A DNA stretch of 53,740 nucleotides from Marichromatium bheemlicum (lineage in GTDB: Bacteria; Pseudomonadota; Gammaproteobacteria; Chromatiales; Chromatiaceae): positions 1 through 53,740 of the forward strand of contig NZ_JAAXKX010000023.1 of assembly GCF_012276755.1 (NCBI RefSeq), in the 5' to 3' direction. Both the position numbers and the translations under genes were made by a program. Positions 39,179 through 48,758 of this stretch are shown one piece after another (position 1 is the first letter of the stretch; every line of letters starts with the position of its first letter). Below the pieces are notes generated by a model that saw nothing but the letters and a program-made list of their open reading frames with translations, was not told the DNA's origin and did no database searches.

Positions 39179-40092
39179 ATCGGCTTGAGTGGCAGCAACT
39201 GGCGCGACTCCTCGCTCAGGCGGTCCATGTACTGGATCCACAGCTCCACCAGGCGCTCGCGGTCGATCAGGGTGATCTTGCGTCGTTCCTGGAGTCTGGC
39301 CTCATCGTGGGCGTCCTTGGTGAAGCGGCCGGTGGTGACGAAGAGCCCGACGTCGTTGTCACTGAGCACGGCCATGAAGGCGCGCAGCTCGTCGACGGCG
39401 ATGCTGTCCTTGCGTCGCTTGACCTGAACCTTGATGCGCGGCGGCTTGGCGCCGAGCGGATCGGTCCAGGCAAGCACATCCATGCCGCCGTCCTTGCCCG
39501 GCGGCGCGATCCAGGAGACGTGATAGCCCATGGCCTCCAGCAGCCCGGCGACGAGCCGCTGGAGGTTGTAGGGGTCGATGCGCTGGAGGTAATCCCAGAT
39601 GTCGTCCCAGGCGGCCTCTTCGGCCTGCTCGAAGGTCTGGTTCGGGCTGGCTTGCTCGACCTCGGCGTCCGCGACCGTCTCGGCGTCGTCATCGGTCGGG
39701 TCCGGCTGGGCCGATTTCCAGACCTTGTAGAGTGCGCAGGCGCGCTTGTAGAAGGCGGTCGGGTCCGGGTATGTCGCGAATGCCTCCTTGCCCGTTTCGG
39801 TCACGCTCCAGATGCCCTTGTCCTTGAGCAGCCAACCGGCCTTGACCAGGTCGACGGTGGAAAAGCGCACGATGTTCTCATAGCGCCGACCACCCGAGGC
39901 GTAGTGTCCGCTCTCGTGCGCTGTCGCCGGGACGCGCTGTTCGAGTTCGGCGATGGCGGTCTGTGCCTGGATGCCGTCCGGGTGTTCCTGCAGGATCTCG
40001 AACAGCGTCCGCATCAGCTTGCCGACCCGTTGGCGGGTCACGCCGGCTTTTTTCTTGCCATTGGTCATCTTGATAAGTGGATGTTCGGGCAT
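39157..40092 (-). CDS. Mrr-type restriction endonuclease
   Basis: 311-residue protein with an N-terminal winged-helix (Mrr_N-like, residues 20-110: FEILQEHPDGIQAQTAIAEL, WSVTETGKEAFATYP). The C-terminal Mrr catalytic domain (about 170-290) has LLEAMGYHVSWIAPPGKDGG, Asp205 in GGMDVLAW and QVKRR (Gln223, Lys225), the D...QxK form of the PD-(D/E)xK nuclease. The E. coli Mrr enzyme cuts methylated DNA. It lies 33 bases after hsdS in the same direction, so it is probably expressed with the type I system. An acidic linker (130-160) separates the two domains. Confidence 0.88.
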   Translation of the reverse strand: MPEHPLIKMTNGKKKAGVTRQRVGKLMRTLFEILQEHPDGIQAQTAIAELEQRVPATAHESGHYASGGRRYENIVRFSTVDLVKAGWLLKDKGIWSVTETGKEAFATYPDPTAFYKRACALYKVWKSAQPDPTDDDAETVADAEVEQASPNQTFEQAEEAAWDDIWDYLQRIDPYNLQRLVAGLLEAMGYHVSWIAPPGKDGGMDVLAWTDPLGAKPPRIKVQVKRRKDSIAVDELRAFMAVLSDNDVGLFVTTGRFTKDAHDEARLQERRKITLIDRERLVELWIQYMDRLSEESRQLLPLKPIYFLAPS

Positions 40093-40125
40093 GGTGTGTC
40101 ATCGGCCCGTATGGCTGAGAGAAGG

Positions 40126-41592
40126 CTAATCACGCTCAACCGCGGTGGTCGATCTGGCGCGCCGCCGGCGGATGGGCTTGGGCTGCGCGTCGCGCGCGGC
40201 GCGGATGCGCTCCAGGAGTACGGAGGCCGGCTCGTCGTTCGGGTCCTGGGGGACCAGCTCGCCGCGGAAGGCCTTGGCGAGGTTGGCTTGGTCGAGGTGG
40301 TCGAGGAGGTGAGTGGCTTGTTCCACTTCCTCATGCACGACAGCTAGCCAGTCCATCACTTTTTCGATGCGGGCGACAATCTCGACCTGTTCAACTAGGG
40401 GCGGGACTGGAACATAGACATTACTCAGCGTATCGAGATTGATATTTTTCTGGGCTGTCGCTGGAGCAAAGGCATCGAGATCCTCCTTCATCGTTCTCAA
40501 GAAAAACTCAATATATGATTCTAACGCTGTTTCTTGATCTGGAATAAATCCAACAACGCTATCGGGAAAGCACGCCTCAATACCCAATATGGCAGTTTCC
40601 GCTATGTTGGCAGCGATGGTTATACAGACGGTTCCAACAGGCCAGAGACGGCTTTGGGCTAGACCTGATTCGTTGTAGGTTTTCGCGAACTCAGTCAATA
40701 TGCCGTCCGCTTCGCGGACTTCACCGGTCTGTATGAAAGGATAATCGCCGCCATACAATGCCGGATCATTTCTGGGTCTATGTTTGGATTTTCCTCGATC
40801 GAGATCGCCAAATTCAGGCAAGCGCAGCCAGCACCAATTAGCTGGAACAGAGTAGGGCGGAGAAAAAGATGCCCCATTTCCCGATCTATACTTTTTTTTG
40901 ATCTCCGAGCTAGGGCGAGGGGAGGCAATGTTGCAATCTAACTCCTGTGATCGCCAATCTTTCGTCAAATCCCCCCGAAACGCCGCTTCCAAAATCGCCT
41001 TCTTGTAATGCTCGATCAGGCGCGGGATCTGGGACAGCTCCTCGCGGGCGCGGCGGGTGCGCTCGAAAAGACTGTCCAGCTTGGCGACGATGCGGCGTTG
41101 TTCTGGGAGTGGTGGGAGGGGAAATGGTATCTCTGCAATTGTCTTTGAGGACAAGTGCTTCACGGTTATGGAGTGAGTGTGATCATTTATTAGGCGTAAG
41201 TAGGCAGGCAGAGCGTATGAAACAAATCTCTTGTCTAAGAAGTCTTTGTGCGGATTCAGCTTGCAAACGCGCTGATTGAGTAGACCTCGCTCTGAAGGCC
41301 AGAGACGGCAATTGAAGTCGCCGTCCATGCCGACAACTATGTCAGACGGTTCAACCCAGTAGCCTTCCGGAATTTCCCCGCTGTAGAAGGTTGTGCAAAC
41401 TCCGGAAGTGACGTCTCGAATGCGAATTACTGGTGCGCCGTCACTGCCGTTGAAGTGTTTTGATTTGAATGGGAAGCCATTCAATATTTCGCAAGCATTC
41501 CCTAAAGGAACGCGCTCCCACCAGTCAGCATTAGCGTGCAGAAGATCATTTGATCCTGCAACCAAGTCTTTAATATCGTGACTGAAGCTCAC
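40126..41592 (-). CDS. hsdS: Type I restriction-modification specificity subunit
   Basis: DNA-recognition subunit of 488 residues with two target-recognition domains: one from WERVPLGNACEILNGFPF to about residue 170, a second from about 250 to 400. Each is followed by a conserved helical spacer (LPPLPEQRRIVAKLDSLFERTRRAREEL and VPPLVEQVEIVARIEKVMDWL). Base composition of the recognition domains (about 40380-41590) is clearly richer in A/T than the flanking hsdM and mrr, a common sign of domain exchange. The first codon overlaps the hsdM stop (ATGA), so the two are coupled. Confidence 0.93.
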   Translation of the reverse strand: MSFSHDIKDLVAGSNDLLHANADWWERVPLGNACEILNGFPFKSKHFNGSDGAPVIRIRDVTSGVCTTFYSGEIPEGYWVEPSDIVVGMDGDFNCRLWPSERGLLNQRVCKLNPHKDFLDKRFVSYALPAYLRLINDHTHSITVKHLSSKTIAEIPFPLPPLPEQRRIVAKLDSLFERTRRAREELSQIPRLIEHYKKAILEAAFRGDLTKDWRSQELDCNIASPRPSSEIKKKYRSGNGASFSPPYSVPANWCWLRLPEFGDLDRGKSKHRPRNDPALYGGDYPFIQTGEVREADGILTEFAKTYNESGLAQSRLWPVGTVCITIAANIAETAILGIEACFPDSVVGFIPDQETALESYIEFFLRTMKEDLDAFAPATAQKNINLDTLSNVYVPVPPLVEQVEIVARIEKVMDWLAVVHEEVEQATHLLDHLDQANLAKAFRGELVPQDPNDEPASVLLERIRAARDAQPKPIRRRRARSTTAVERD

Positions 41593-43055
41593 GCGGCCTC
41601 CTCCGGCACCACAGCCTCCGTCTCAATCTCCTCCGTCAGTCCCTCGATCTCCTCCAGCGCCGCGCGCAGGTGCACCATGATGGCAGAGGCGATGTCCTCG
41701 GGTTCGGTCAACCGCTCCTCGATGTCCTCGTCTTCGTCGCGCAGCCAGGCGATGTCGAGATTGTCGTTGCGCTCCTTGATCTGCTCGCGGGTGAAGCGGC
41801 GGAAGCGCCCGGTCTCGCCCTCGTCGGTGCGTTCGGACTTCCCGTGCGGATCGGCGCCGAAGGCGGTCTCGAAGGCTTTGAGGTCGGCGCAGCTCAGGGG
41901 CCGGGTCTTGCCGAAGGCGGGCATGTTGGCGCGCAGGTCGTAGACCCAGACGGCCTGGGTGTTGGCCCGGTCGGTCTGGCCTCGGGTGAAGAAGAGCACG
42001 TTGGTCTTGACACCCTGGGCGTAGAAGATGCCGGTGGGCAGGCGCAGGATAGTGTGGAGGTCGCACAGCTCCATCAACCAGTTGCGCAGGCGTCGCCCGG
42101 TGTTGTCTTCGAACAGCACGTTGTCCGGCACCACCACGGCGGCGCGCCCGCCACGTTCGAGGGCGCGGACGATGTGCTCGACGAAGGCGAGCTGCTTGTT
42201 CGAGGTCTCGCTGGTGATGGAGAAGTCGGCGCGGTTGGGTCGACCGCCGCCCTTCTTGGTGCCGAAGGGCGGGTTGGAGAGGATGAGATCGGCCTTGCCG
42301 AGGGCCTCGCCGTCCGGCGAGAGGGTATCGGCGCAGTGCACCTCGCCCTCGATGCCGTGGAGCATGAGGTTCATCAGGCACAGGCGGTGGGTGTCCGGGA
42401 CCAGCTCGGCACCGCGATAGGCGAGGTGGCGCTGGAAGAACGCCTGGTTCTCGGTCAGCTCGAAGAGGTCATCGGTGCGCTGCTTGATGTCGTGATCGGC
42501 GGCGACCAGGAAGCCGCCGGTCCCGGCGGCCGGGTCCTGGATGCGCTCGCCGGGCTGGGGTTTCATGAGTCGGACCAGGCAGTCGATCAGTGGTCGCGGG
42601 GTGAAGTATTGCCCGGCGCCGGACTTCTTCTCGGCGGCGTTCTTCTCCAGCAGGCCCTCGTAGAGGTTGCCGAGCCCTTCCTCGCGCGCCGAGAACCAGT
42701 CGAGCTTGTCGATGGCGCTGGTCAGGGCCTTGAGGTTGGCCGGCTTGCGCAGCTTGGTGTTGGCGTCGGCGAAGATGGCGAGGATGGTCTGATCCTGGGT
42801 CTTCTTGGTATCGCCGAGATCGAGCAACAGGCGGCGGTAGTACTCAAGCTGTTCGAGACCCTCGCGCTGGGCCAGCGCATCCCAGCCGTAGCCGTTGGGG
42901 ATGCGGCCCTCGCGCTCGGTCTCGCGCATCATCTTGAGAAAGAGCAGAAAGGTCAGCTCGGTGACGTACTCGTTATAGGTCACCCCGTCATCGCGCAGGA
43001 TGTTGCACAGGCTCCAGAGCTTGGCGACGATGTCGCGGGTCACGGTGTCGGTCAC
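41589..43055 (-). CDS. hsdM: Type I restriction-modification methyltransferase subunit
   Basis: N6-adenine methyltransferase, 488 residues from GTG 43055, where GGAGAG sits seven bases upstream and GTGA overlaps the hsdR stop; GTG 43070 is also open. N-terminal helical domain, then GQYFTPRPLIDCLV (148-161), motif I DPAAGTGGF (174-182) for S-adenosylmethionine and motif IV NPPF (261-264). Acts with HsdS as the methylase and with HsdR as the restriction complex. Confidence 0.95.
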   Translation of the reverse strand: MTDTVTRDIVAKLWSLCNILRDDGVTYNEYVTELTFLLFLKMMRETEREGRIPNGYGWDALAQREGLEQLEYYRRLLLDLGDTKKTQDQTILAIFADANTKLRKPANLKALTSAIDKLDWFSAREEGLGNLYEGLLEKNAAEKKSGAGQYFTPRPLIDCLVRLMKPQPGERIQDPAAGTGGFLVAADHDIKQRTDDLFELTENQAFFQRHLAYRGAELVPDTHRLCLMNLMLHGIEGEVHCADTLSPDGEALGKADLILSNPPFGTKKGGGRPNRADFSITSETSNKQLAFVEHIVRALERGGRAAVVVPDNVLFEDNTGRRLRNWLMELCDLHTILRLPTGIFYAQGVKTNVLFFTRGQTDRANTQAVWVYDLRANMPAFGKTRPLSCADLKAFETAFGADPHGKSERTDEGETGRFRRFTREQIKERNDNLDIAWLRDEDEDIEERLTEPEDIASAIMVHLRAALEEIEGLTEEIETEAVVPEEAA

Positions 43056-46000
43056 GCGGTCTCTCTCCACAATTCTTCTTTGATGTCAGTGAGGACGGCC
43101 TCGATCTGGCCGCCGAATACGTTGTCGAGGCGGCGGAAGCCGCCCTGGGCCAGGAAGGGCTCGCGATCGAGCGCCTCGCGGTCGACCACGATCTCGCGCT
43201 CGACCTGCTCGGCGATGCGCTTGAGCCACTTGCGCTGGGGATCGGTCCAGGGATGCTTGGCGAGGATGCGCTGCATGGCCCGGCGCACGCGTTCCTCGAA
43301 GGGAATGAGGGCATCGCCGAGTGCGGCCTGACGGACGAAGCCGACGATGGAAGCGGCGATCTCCTCGTTCTTGGCGTCTTGCCAGGCGCGGCGCAGGTTG
43401 GCATCGGTGTAGCCGAGCCTGTCCAGCTCCAGGCGCAGCTCGCGCAGCTGGGCTCGGGTGAGTTCGCGCGGGCGCTGCACCACGACCTTGAGCGCGGTCA
43501 TTGTATTCAAATTGCTGCGGACGAAGTTGGTGAAGCCGTCGAGGAAGTCCTTGGGCTTGTCGGCGCCGCCATAGCCCCGGGAGACCTCCATCACCCGGTC
43601 GGTATGCTCGGAGATGGGGATCTGTAGCGGTGTGCCGCCCTGTGGATTCCAGTCGAGGATGGCGCCGAGACCGGGTTTCGAGCGGATCCAGGCGGCGGTT
43701 TCGGCGGTTGGCTGTTGGGCGAGCCGCGCCAGGGTGTCCTTGATCGACTCTCCGGCGTTGGCCTCGTACTGCTCGCGGACCTCGTGGGGGAGCCTGCTCA
43801 GACGCCGTCGCAGCTTGACGACGAGTTGGTCGCGGATCTCGGCACGGTGGGCCTCTTCCGCGACGCCGCCCAGTTCCTCGAACAGCTGCGCGAAGCTGAT
43901 CGACGGGTTGACCACCACCGGGCGCATGTCGGTCAGGCCTTGAAGGTGCGGGTAGAGGTCGACGGCGTCGAAGATGCGGAAGGCCTCCTTGCCGATGTCG
44001 TCGCAGCGTCGCGTGGCGCGGCCGAGCATCTGCTCGTAGAGGATGCGGCTGTTGACGCGGCGCAGGAACACCAGATTGATGATCTTGGGCACGTCGATGC
44101 CGGTGGTGAGCAGGTCGACGGTGACGGCGATCTTGGGCAGGTCATCGTTGCGATAGCTACGGATCAGCGCACCAACCTTGTCGACGCTGCCGGTGATCTT
44201 GCGGATCGCGGCGTCCTCGATCTCGCCATAGTGTTTGGCGAAGGCTTGCTTGAGCTGATCGACGAGGAGGTCGGCATGGGCGTCGGTCACGGCGAAGACC
44301 AGTGTCTTGCCGGGCAGGGCGGGATCGATGTGCCTGGCCAGCTCCTCGGCCACGGCCCTGTTGAACTCGGGCGTAATGACGCTGCGATTGAAGGACTCGA
44401 CCTCGAAGTCGATGTCATCCGGCATATGGGCGAGATCGGTTTGGCCGGTCTTGGGATCGAGCAGTCGCACCTGTTCGCCACGCGCGAAATGGATGCCGTT
44501 CTGGGCGAGTTCGGTGACGATCCGCAGCGGGGGCTCGTGGTCGATCAGGTAGCCGTCCACCACGGCCTCGCGGTAGGAGTAGGTGAATACCGGATCGCCG
44601 AAGATCTCGACCGTGTGCAGCGCCGGGGTGGCCGTCAGCCCGATCTTGACCGCATCGAAGTGTTCGAGGACGCGACGGTACTTGGAGACGTAGTCCGCCT
44701 CGCTGCGGAAGTTCAGCTCGCCATCGGAGAGTTCGCGATCGAGCAGATAGCCACGGTGGCACTCGTCGATGACGATGAGGTCGTACTGGTCGATCGGTGG
44801 CACCGTCGCGGGATCGTCATTGTAGAGCACGCGGCGCACCAGCCCCTGGATGGTGCAGATGTGTACCTTGGTCTCGGGTTCTGGGACGGTGGTCTCCAGT
44901 CCCTTGAGGTCGAAGATGTCGGCGAAGGTCTTGGTTCCGATGACCTTGGTCGATGAGAATTCGGCCCCGGTCTGCTGCCCCAACGCGCTACGGTCGACCA
45001 CGAAGCAGACGCGGCGGAAGCGCTTGGCGTTGAGTAGCCGATAGAGCAGGGCGATGGCGAGCTTGGTCTTACCGGTGCCGGTGGCCATCGCCACCAGCAC
45101 GGACCGCTGACCATTGGCGAGTTCGCGTTCGATCGCCTGGATGGCCCGCTGTTGGTAGTCGCGTAGCGGAAAACCGAAGTTCATCGGCTGGGCCGCGAGG
45201 GTCTGCTGTGCTGCCTCGACGTCGATCTCCAGGCGGGCCGCCAGTCCGTTCGGGGTGGGCCAGTCGGTCAGGGCGCGGCTCAGGTGGGTGGCCTTGCGAG
45301 TGTCGCGGAACCAGATGCCGCTCTGGGTCTCGATCTGCTTGAGGTAGGGGCGAGCGTTGGTTGCGAACACGAAGGGGACGCGGTACTCGCCCCAGGGGCC
45401 GCCACAGGGTTCGGCGCCACCGTCATGGAGGCGGATGTCGCGCGCATAGCGTTGGGCCTGTTCGATGGCATTGGGGATGTTCTTGCTGGCGCGCTTGGCC
45501 TCGATGGTGGCGAGACAGCGTAGGCCGATGAAGAGCGCATAGTCGGCGGGACCGCTCTCGGTCGGCCATTCTGCGATCGCCATTGCCTTGCCCTTGATGG
45601 GGCGTGCGCCCTTGCTGTGGCGGAGTGTCTTGGTATCGGCCTCCCAGCCGCGCGCGCGGAGCTGCTCGTCGATGAGCGTGCGGGTGGCCGCCTCGTCTAG
45701 CTCGATGAGCTGGCTGGCCTGTTGGACCCGATGCCGTTGCCGTGCCTTCTGGTCCGGTGTCGCCTGGGCCGCGACGGCTTGAAGGCGCGTCAGTTCGGCG
45801 AGCGCGGCGTTCTTTTGCTCTTCCTCTTCTTCGGCGAGCGCGGCCCACTGGTGCTGCTCCTCTGCCAAACGCCGTGCGCGGGCCTCGGCGGTCTCGTGGG
45901 CGAGTCGCGCGGCCTCGGCCTCTTCGCGCGCGCGCTCGGCTGCATCAAGCAGGTGAGCACGTTCCTCTCGCAATTGCTCAAGCTCTTTGGCGAGCGCGGT

Positions 46001-46447
46001 CTCAGCGTCTTCCGGTGTGCGTGGCGGGACGAATGGCCCGGGCCCGAATTGGGGATCGTCACCGAATGCGCGATGGAACCAAATCGCCAGCTGACGGGCG
46101 ATCTTGAGCGCGTTCAGTGCCTCGCGATGATCTCCCCGGTCGTCATGTGTTGCGCGGTTACCGACTATGCGAAGGTGGTGGAACAGGTTGAGGGCCTCTG
46201 CCGGCGCGGCGCGCTCGAACCGGAGACGGCGTAGCAGCTCCAGTTGTGATTCCTCCGGCGTGGTGAGCAAGCCCGTGCGAGCGCACGTCTGCTGGGCCAG
46301 GCGCTCGGCGAATTGGCGCAGTTTGATCAGCGAGGTGCTGGGATCCGCAGCGAAGTAGCGCTCCGCGAGCAGACCGAGCCGGTCGAGTCGCGTGTCGTAT
46401 TCGCTCAGGAAGGCGAAGTTCAGGGAGTGGATGTCTGCTTGTTCCAT
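43052..46447 (-). CDS. hsdR: Type I restriction-modification restriction subunit
   Basis: ATP-dependent translocase and nuclease, about 1131 residues from ATG 46447. An N-terminal DUF4145-like helical domain (FAERLAQQTCARTG, GNRATHDDRGDH) is followed by a long Glu/Arg/Ala coiled coil, then the HsdR nuclease with CLATIEAKRASK near 314. The superfamily 2 helicase has Walker A MATGTGKTKLA near 457, DECHRGYLL near 560 and QMLGRATRR. ATG 46498 with AAGGA eight bases upstream is a possible earlier start. The frame stays open to 47530, but that part is antisense to the next gene. Order R-M-S in one operon. Confidence 0.93.
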   Translation of the reverse strand: MEQADIHSLNFAFLSEYDTRLDRLGLLAERYFAADPSTSLIKLRQFAERLAQQTCARTGLLTTPEESQLELLRRLRFERAAPAEALNLFHHLRIVGNRATHDDRGDHREALNALKIARQLAIWFHRAFGDDPQFGPGPFVPPRTPEDAETALAKELEQLREERAHLLDAAERAREEAEAARLAHETAEARARRLAEEQHQWAALAEEEEEQKNAALAELTRLQAVAAQATPDQKARQRHRVQQASQLIELDEAATRTLIDEQLRARGWEADTKTLRHSKGARPIKGKAMAIAEWPTESGPADYALFIGLRCLATIEAKRASKNIPNAIEQAQRYARDIRLHDGGAEPCGGPWGEYRVPFVFATNARPYLKQIETQSGIWFRDTRKATHLSRALTDWPTPNGLAARLEIDVEAAQQTLAAQPMNFGFPLRDYQQRAIQAIERELANGQRSVLVAMATGTGKTKLAIALLYRLLNAKRFRRVCFVVDRSALGQQTGAEFSSTKVIGTKTFADIFDLKGLETTVPEPETKVHICTIQGLVRRVLYNDDPATVPPIDQYDLIVIDECHRGYLLDRELSDGELNFRSEADYVSKYRRVLEHFDAVKIGLTATPALHTVEIFGDPVFTYSYREAVVDGYLIDHEPPLRIVTELAQNGIHFARGEQVRLLDPKTGQTDLAHMPDDIDFEVESFNRSVITPEFNRAVAEELARHIDPALPGKTLVFAVTDAHADLLVDQLKQAFAKHYGEIEDAAIRKITGSVDKVGALIRSYRNDDLPKIAVTVDLLTTGIDVPKIINLVFLRRVNSRILYEQMLGRATRRCDDIGKEAFRIFDAVDLYPHLQGLTDMRPVVVNPSISFAQLFEELGGVAEEAHRAEIRDQLVVKLRRRLSRLPHEVREQYEANAGESIKDTLARLAQQPTAETAAWIRSKPGLGAILDWNPQGGTPLQIPISEHTDRVMEVSRGYGGADKPKDFLDGFTNFVRSNLNTMTALKVVVQRPRELTRAQLRELRLELDRLGYTDANLRRAWQDAKNEEIAASIVGFVRQAALGDALIPFEERVRRAMQRILAKHPWTDPQRKWLKRIAEQVEREIVVDREALDREPFLAQGGFRRLDNVFGGQIEAVLTDIKEELWRETA

Positions 46448-46669
46448 GGGCTCGCCATGGTCCCCTGCGCCTGTTCGATGATCCTTAGAAGCCCGCATGC
46501 CTCGTATCCTTCTTCTGCTCCATGGTTGCTCGATTCTAAGGCAACTCGGGTTCCATGGGGCGCGGTTGCACTGGCACGGGGTCGCCATGATCTCGATGCG
46601 GACCCGGATGACGCCCCTCCCACCCCCTCGGTATGATCCCACCAAGTCCTTTCTCCCAAGAGTGTTGCA

Positions 46670-47632
46670 ATGTCCCTGAAGAATGGTGTCCTGCTCGATC
46701 TTGCAACGATCGATCGGGACGATCTCGATCTCTCCGCGCTGGCGGAGATGTGCGAGGGGTGGCGGCGTCATGCCTATACCGAGCCCGCCGAGGTGGCGGC
46801 GCGGATCGCCGATGCCGAGGTGGTGGTGACCAACAAGGTGGTGCTCGACCGGCAGGCGTTGAGCGGGGCGCGGTCGCTGCGGCTGGTGTGCGTGGCCGCC
46901 ACCGGCACCAACAACGTGGATCTGGAGGCGGCGCGCGAGCTGGGCATCGCGGTGGCCAATGTCGCCGGTTACGCGACGCCCTCGGTGGTGCAGCACGTCT
47001 TCTCGCTGATCCTCGCGCTCACCACCCGGCTGCCCGAGTATCAGCGCGCGATCGACGCCGGTGCCTGGCAGCGTCACGACAGCTTCTGCGTGATGGACTA
47101 CCCGATCCGCGAACTCGCCGGGCGCACCCTGGGGATCGTCGGGCTGGGTGATCTCGGCGGCGGGGTGGCGCGGGTGGCCGAGGCCTTCGGCATGAAGGTG
47201 CTGGTCGCGCAGCGCCCGGGTGGGGCGCTGCGTGTCGGGCGGCTGATGCTGGAGGCCTTGCTGCCGCGGGTCGACGTGCTCAGTCTGCACTGTCCGCTCA
47301 CCGAGTCGACGCGCGGGCTGATCGGCGCCCGCGAGCTGGGGCTGATGCGTCGCGACGCGCTGTTGATCAACACCGCCAGGGGCGGGATCGTCGACGAACA
47401 GGCGCTGGCCGATGCGCTGCGCGCCGGCACCATCGGCGGCGCCGGGGTCGACGTGTTGAGCGCCGAGCCGCCGCGCGCGGGCAATCCGCTGCTCGACCCC
47501 TCGATCCCCAACCTGATCGTCACCCCGCACATCGCCTGGGCTAGTCGCGAGGCGCGCCAGCGCATGGTCGACGAGATCGCCGCCAACATCTCCGCCTTCC
47601 TCGCCGGCACGTCGCGCAACCGCGTCGCCTGA
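46670..47632 (+). CDS. NAD-dependent D-2-hydroxyacid dehydrogenase
   Basis: 320-residue member of the glycerate/hydroxypyruvate dehydrogenase group. The nucleotide-binding loop is GIVGLGDLGGGVARVAEAFG, catalytic residues are Arg in INTARGGIVDEQAL, Glu in VDVLSAEPP and His in TPHIAW. AATGTNNVDLEAARELGI and QHVFSLILAL are typical. It most likely reduces hydroxypyruvate or a related acid; the exact substrate cannot be set by sequence. Divergent from hsdR and convergent with the CysB-type gene. Confidence 0.88.
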   Translation: MSLKNGVLLDLATIDRDDLDLSALAEMCEGWRRHAYTEPAEVAARIADAEVVVTNKVVLDRQALSGARSLRLVCVAATGTNNVDLEAARELGIAVANVAGYATPSVVQHVFSLILALTTRLPEYQRAIDAGAWQRHDSFCVMDYPIRELAGRTLGIVGLGDLGGGVARVAEAFGMKVLVAQRPGGALRVGRLMLEALLPRVDVLSLHCPLTESTRGLIGARELGLMRRDALLINTARGGIVDEQALADALRAGTIGGAGVDVLSAEPPRAGNPLLDPSIPNLIVTPHIAWASREARQRMVDEIAANISAFLAGTSRNRVA

Positions 47633-47707
47633 GTCCTCCCGCGTGCGTCGTCTCGCCCTTGCCCCCGGGGCGGGGGCGGCGCGCTCCTGCCATCTCCCGT
47701 CGCGCGC

Positions 47708-48649
47708 TCAGATGCTGAACGCGCTCCCCGTCTCGCTCAGCGCGTGCTCGATCACCCGTCGGGTGAGGTGCGGGGCGAAGCACTCGATGAAGGCATGGAC
47801 GTAACCGCGCAGCCAGGCCTTGTGACGGAGACCGATGCGGGTGAGGCTGGTGTCGAACAGGTGGCTGGCGTCGACCACGCCGAGACCCTGGTCGGTCTCG
47901 GGGTCGTACGCCATGCGCGCGATCAGCCCGATGCCGAGCCCGGTGCGCACATAGGTCTTGATGACGTCAGCGTCGAGCGCGGTGAGGACGATGCGCGGCT
48001 CCAGCGCGCGGGCGCGGAAGGTGCGGTTGATCAGCCCGCGCCCGGTGAAGGCGCTGTCGTAGGTCACCAGCGGCCAGCGCGCGATCGCCTCCAGCGACAG
48101 CGGCGAGGTGTCGAGGATGGGGTGGCCGAGCGGGGCGATGACGCAGCGGTTCCATTCGTAGCAGGGCAGGCTCACCAGCTCCGGGGTCTCGGCGACGGCC
48201 TCGGTGGCGATCACCAGGTCGGCCTCGCCGGCGACCACCAGCTCGCAACCCCGGGTGGGGCTGACCTGGCGCAGCGACAGACGGACATCGGGATAACGCG
48301 CCATGAAGGCGTGGATGACCGGCGGCAGCACGTAGCGTGCCTGGGTGTGGGTGGTGGCGATGGTGAGGCTGCCGGCGCTCTCGCTGCTGTACTCGGCGCC
48401 GACCTGACGCAGGTTGTCGAGTTCGCCGAGCAGCCGCGCGGCGATCGCCAGCACGTGCCGGCCCGGCTCGGTGACCGCCACCAGCCGCTTGCCCTGGCGA
48501 CGGAAGATCTCGATGCCCAACTCCTGTTCGAGCTGGCGGATCTGTTTGGAGACGCCGGGCTGGGAGGTGAAGAGCGCCTCGGCGGCAGCCGAGATACTCA
48601 ACCCCTGGCGGGCGACCTCGTGCACGTAACGCAGTTGTTGCAGGTTCAT
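47708..48649 (-). CDS. cysB: CysB-type LysR transcriptional regulator
   Basis: 313-residue LysR regulator. The N-terminal helix-turn-helix MNLQQLRYVHEVARQGLSISAAAEALFTSQPGVSKQIRQLE is the CysB/Cbl form. The effector domain has IATTHTQARYVLPPVIHAFM, TYDSAFTGRGLINRTF and ADVIKTYVRTGLGIGL, as in CysB, which senses O/N-acetylserine. Divergent from cysI across a 109-base AT-rich gap, the usual layout for a local activator. It could be Cbl-like, but location favours control of cysIHDN. Confidence 0.88.
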   Translation of the reverse strand: MNLQQLRYVHEVARQGLSISAAAEALFTSQPGVSKQIRQLEQELGIEIFRRQGKRLVAVTEPGRHVLAIAARLLGELDNLRQVGAEYSSESAGSLTIATTHTQARYVLPPVIHAFMARYPDVRLSLRQVSPTRGCELVVAGEADLVIATEAVAETPELVSLPCYEWNRCVIAPLGHPILDTSPLSLEAIARWPLVTYDSAFTGRGLINRTFRARALEPRIVLTALDADVIKTYVRTGLGIGLIARMAYDPETDQGLGVVDASHLFDTSLTRIGLRHKAWLRGYVHAFIECFAPHLTRRVIEHALSETGSAFSI

Positions 48650-48758
48650 CGGGGCTCTAAATAACTCAAAAGAATATCAAGATAACGATAAATTCCTTTT
48701 TTGTCTTATGGGCGCTCGCTAGCATCGCCCCCCATCGATATCCCTAGCGAGCACCCCG
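48650..48758. promoter_or_regulatory. Divergent cysB/cysI control region with inverted repeat
   Basis: An AT-rich block (48660-48708, ATAACTCAAAAGAATATCAA and following) fits a CysB binding site and weak positive-control promoter. A TAGCAT at 48720-48725 may be the cysI -10 with only a T-tract at -35. GCTCGCTAG (48714-48722) and CTAGCGAGC (48744-48752) form a 9-bp inverted repeat with a 21-base spacer ending six bases before the cysI ATG, covering the ribosome-binding position. Confidence 0.6.

Noticed and set aside
46448..46669. Promoter of the hydroxyacid dehydrogenase around GGTATGATCC (46631-46640)
   Set aside because: The TATGAT resembles a -10, but no acceptable -35 is found 16-18 bases upstream.
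46448..47530. N-terminal extension of the hsdR frame by 361 residues
   Set aside because: It lies antisense to the hydroxyacid dehydrogenase and the family start is at MEQADIHSLNFAFL.
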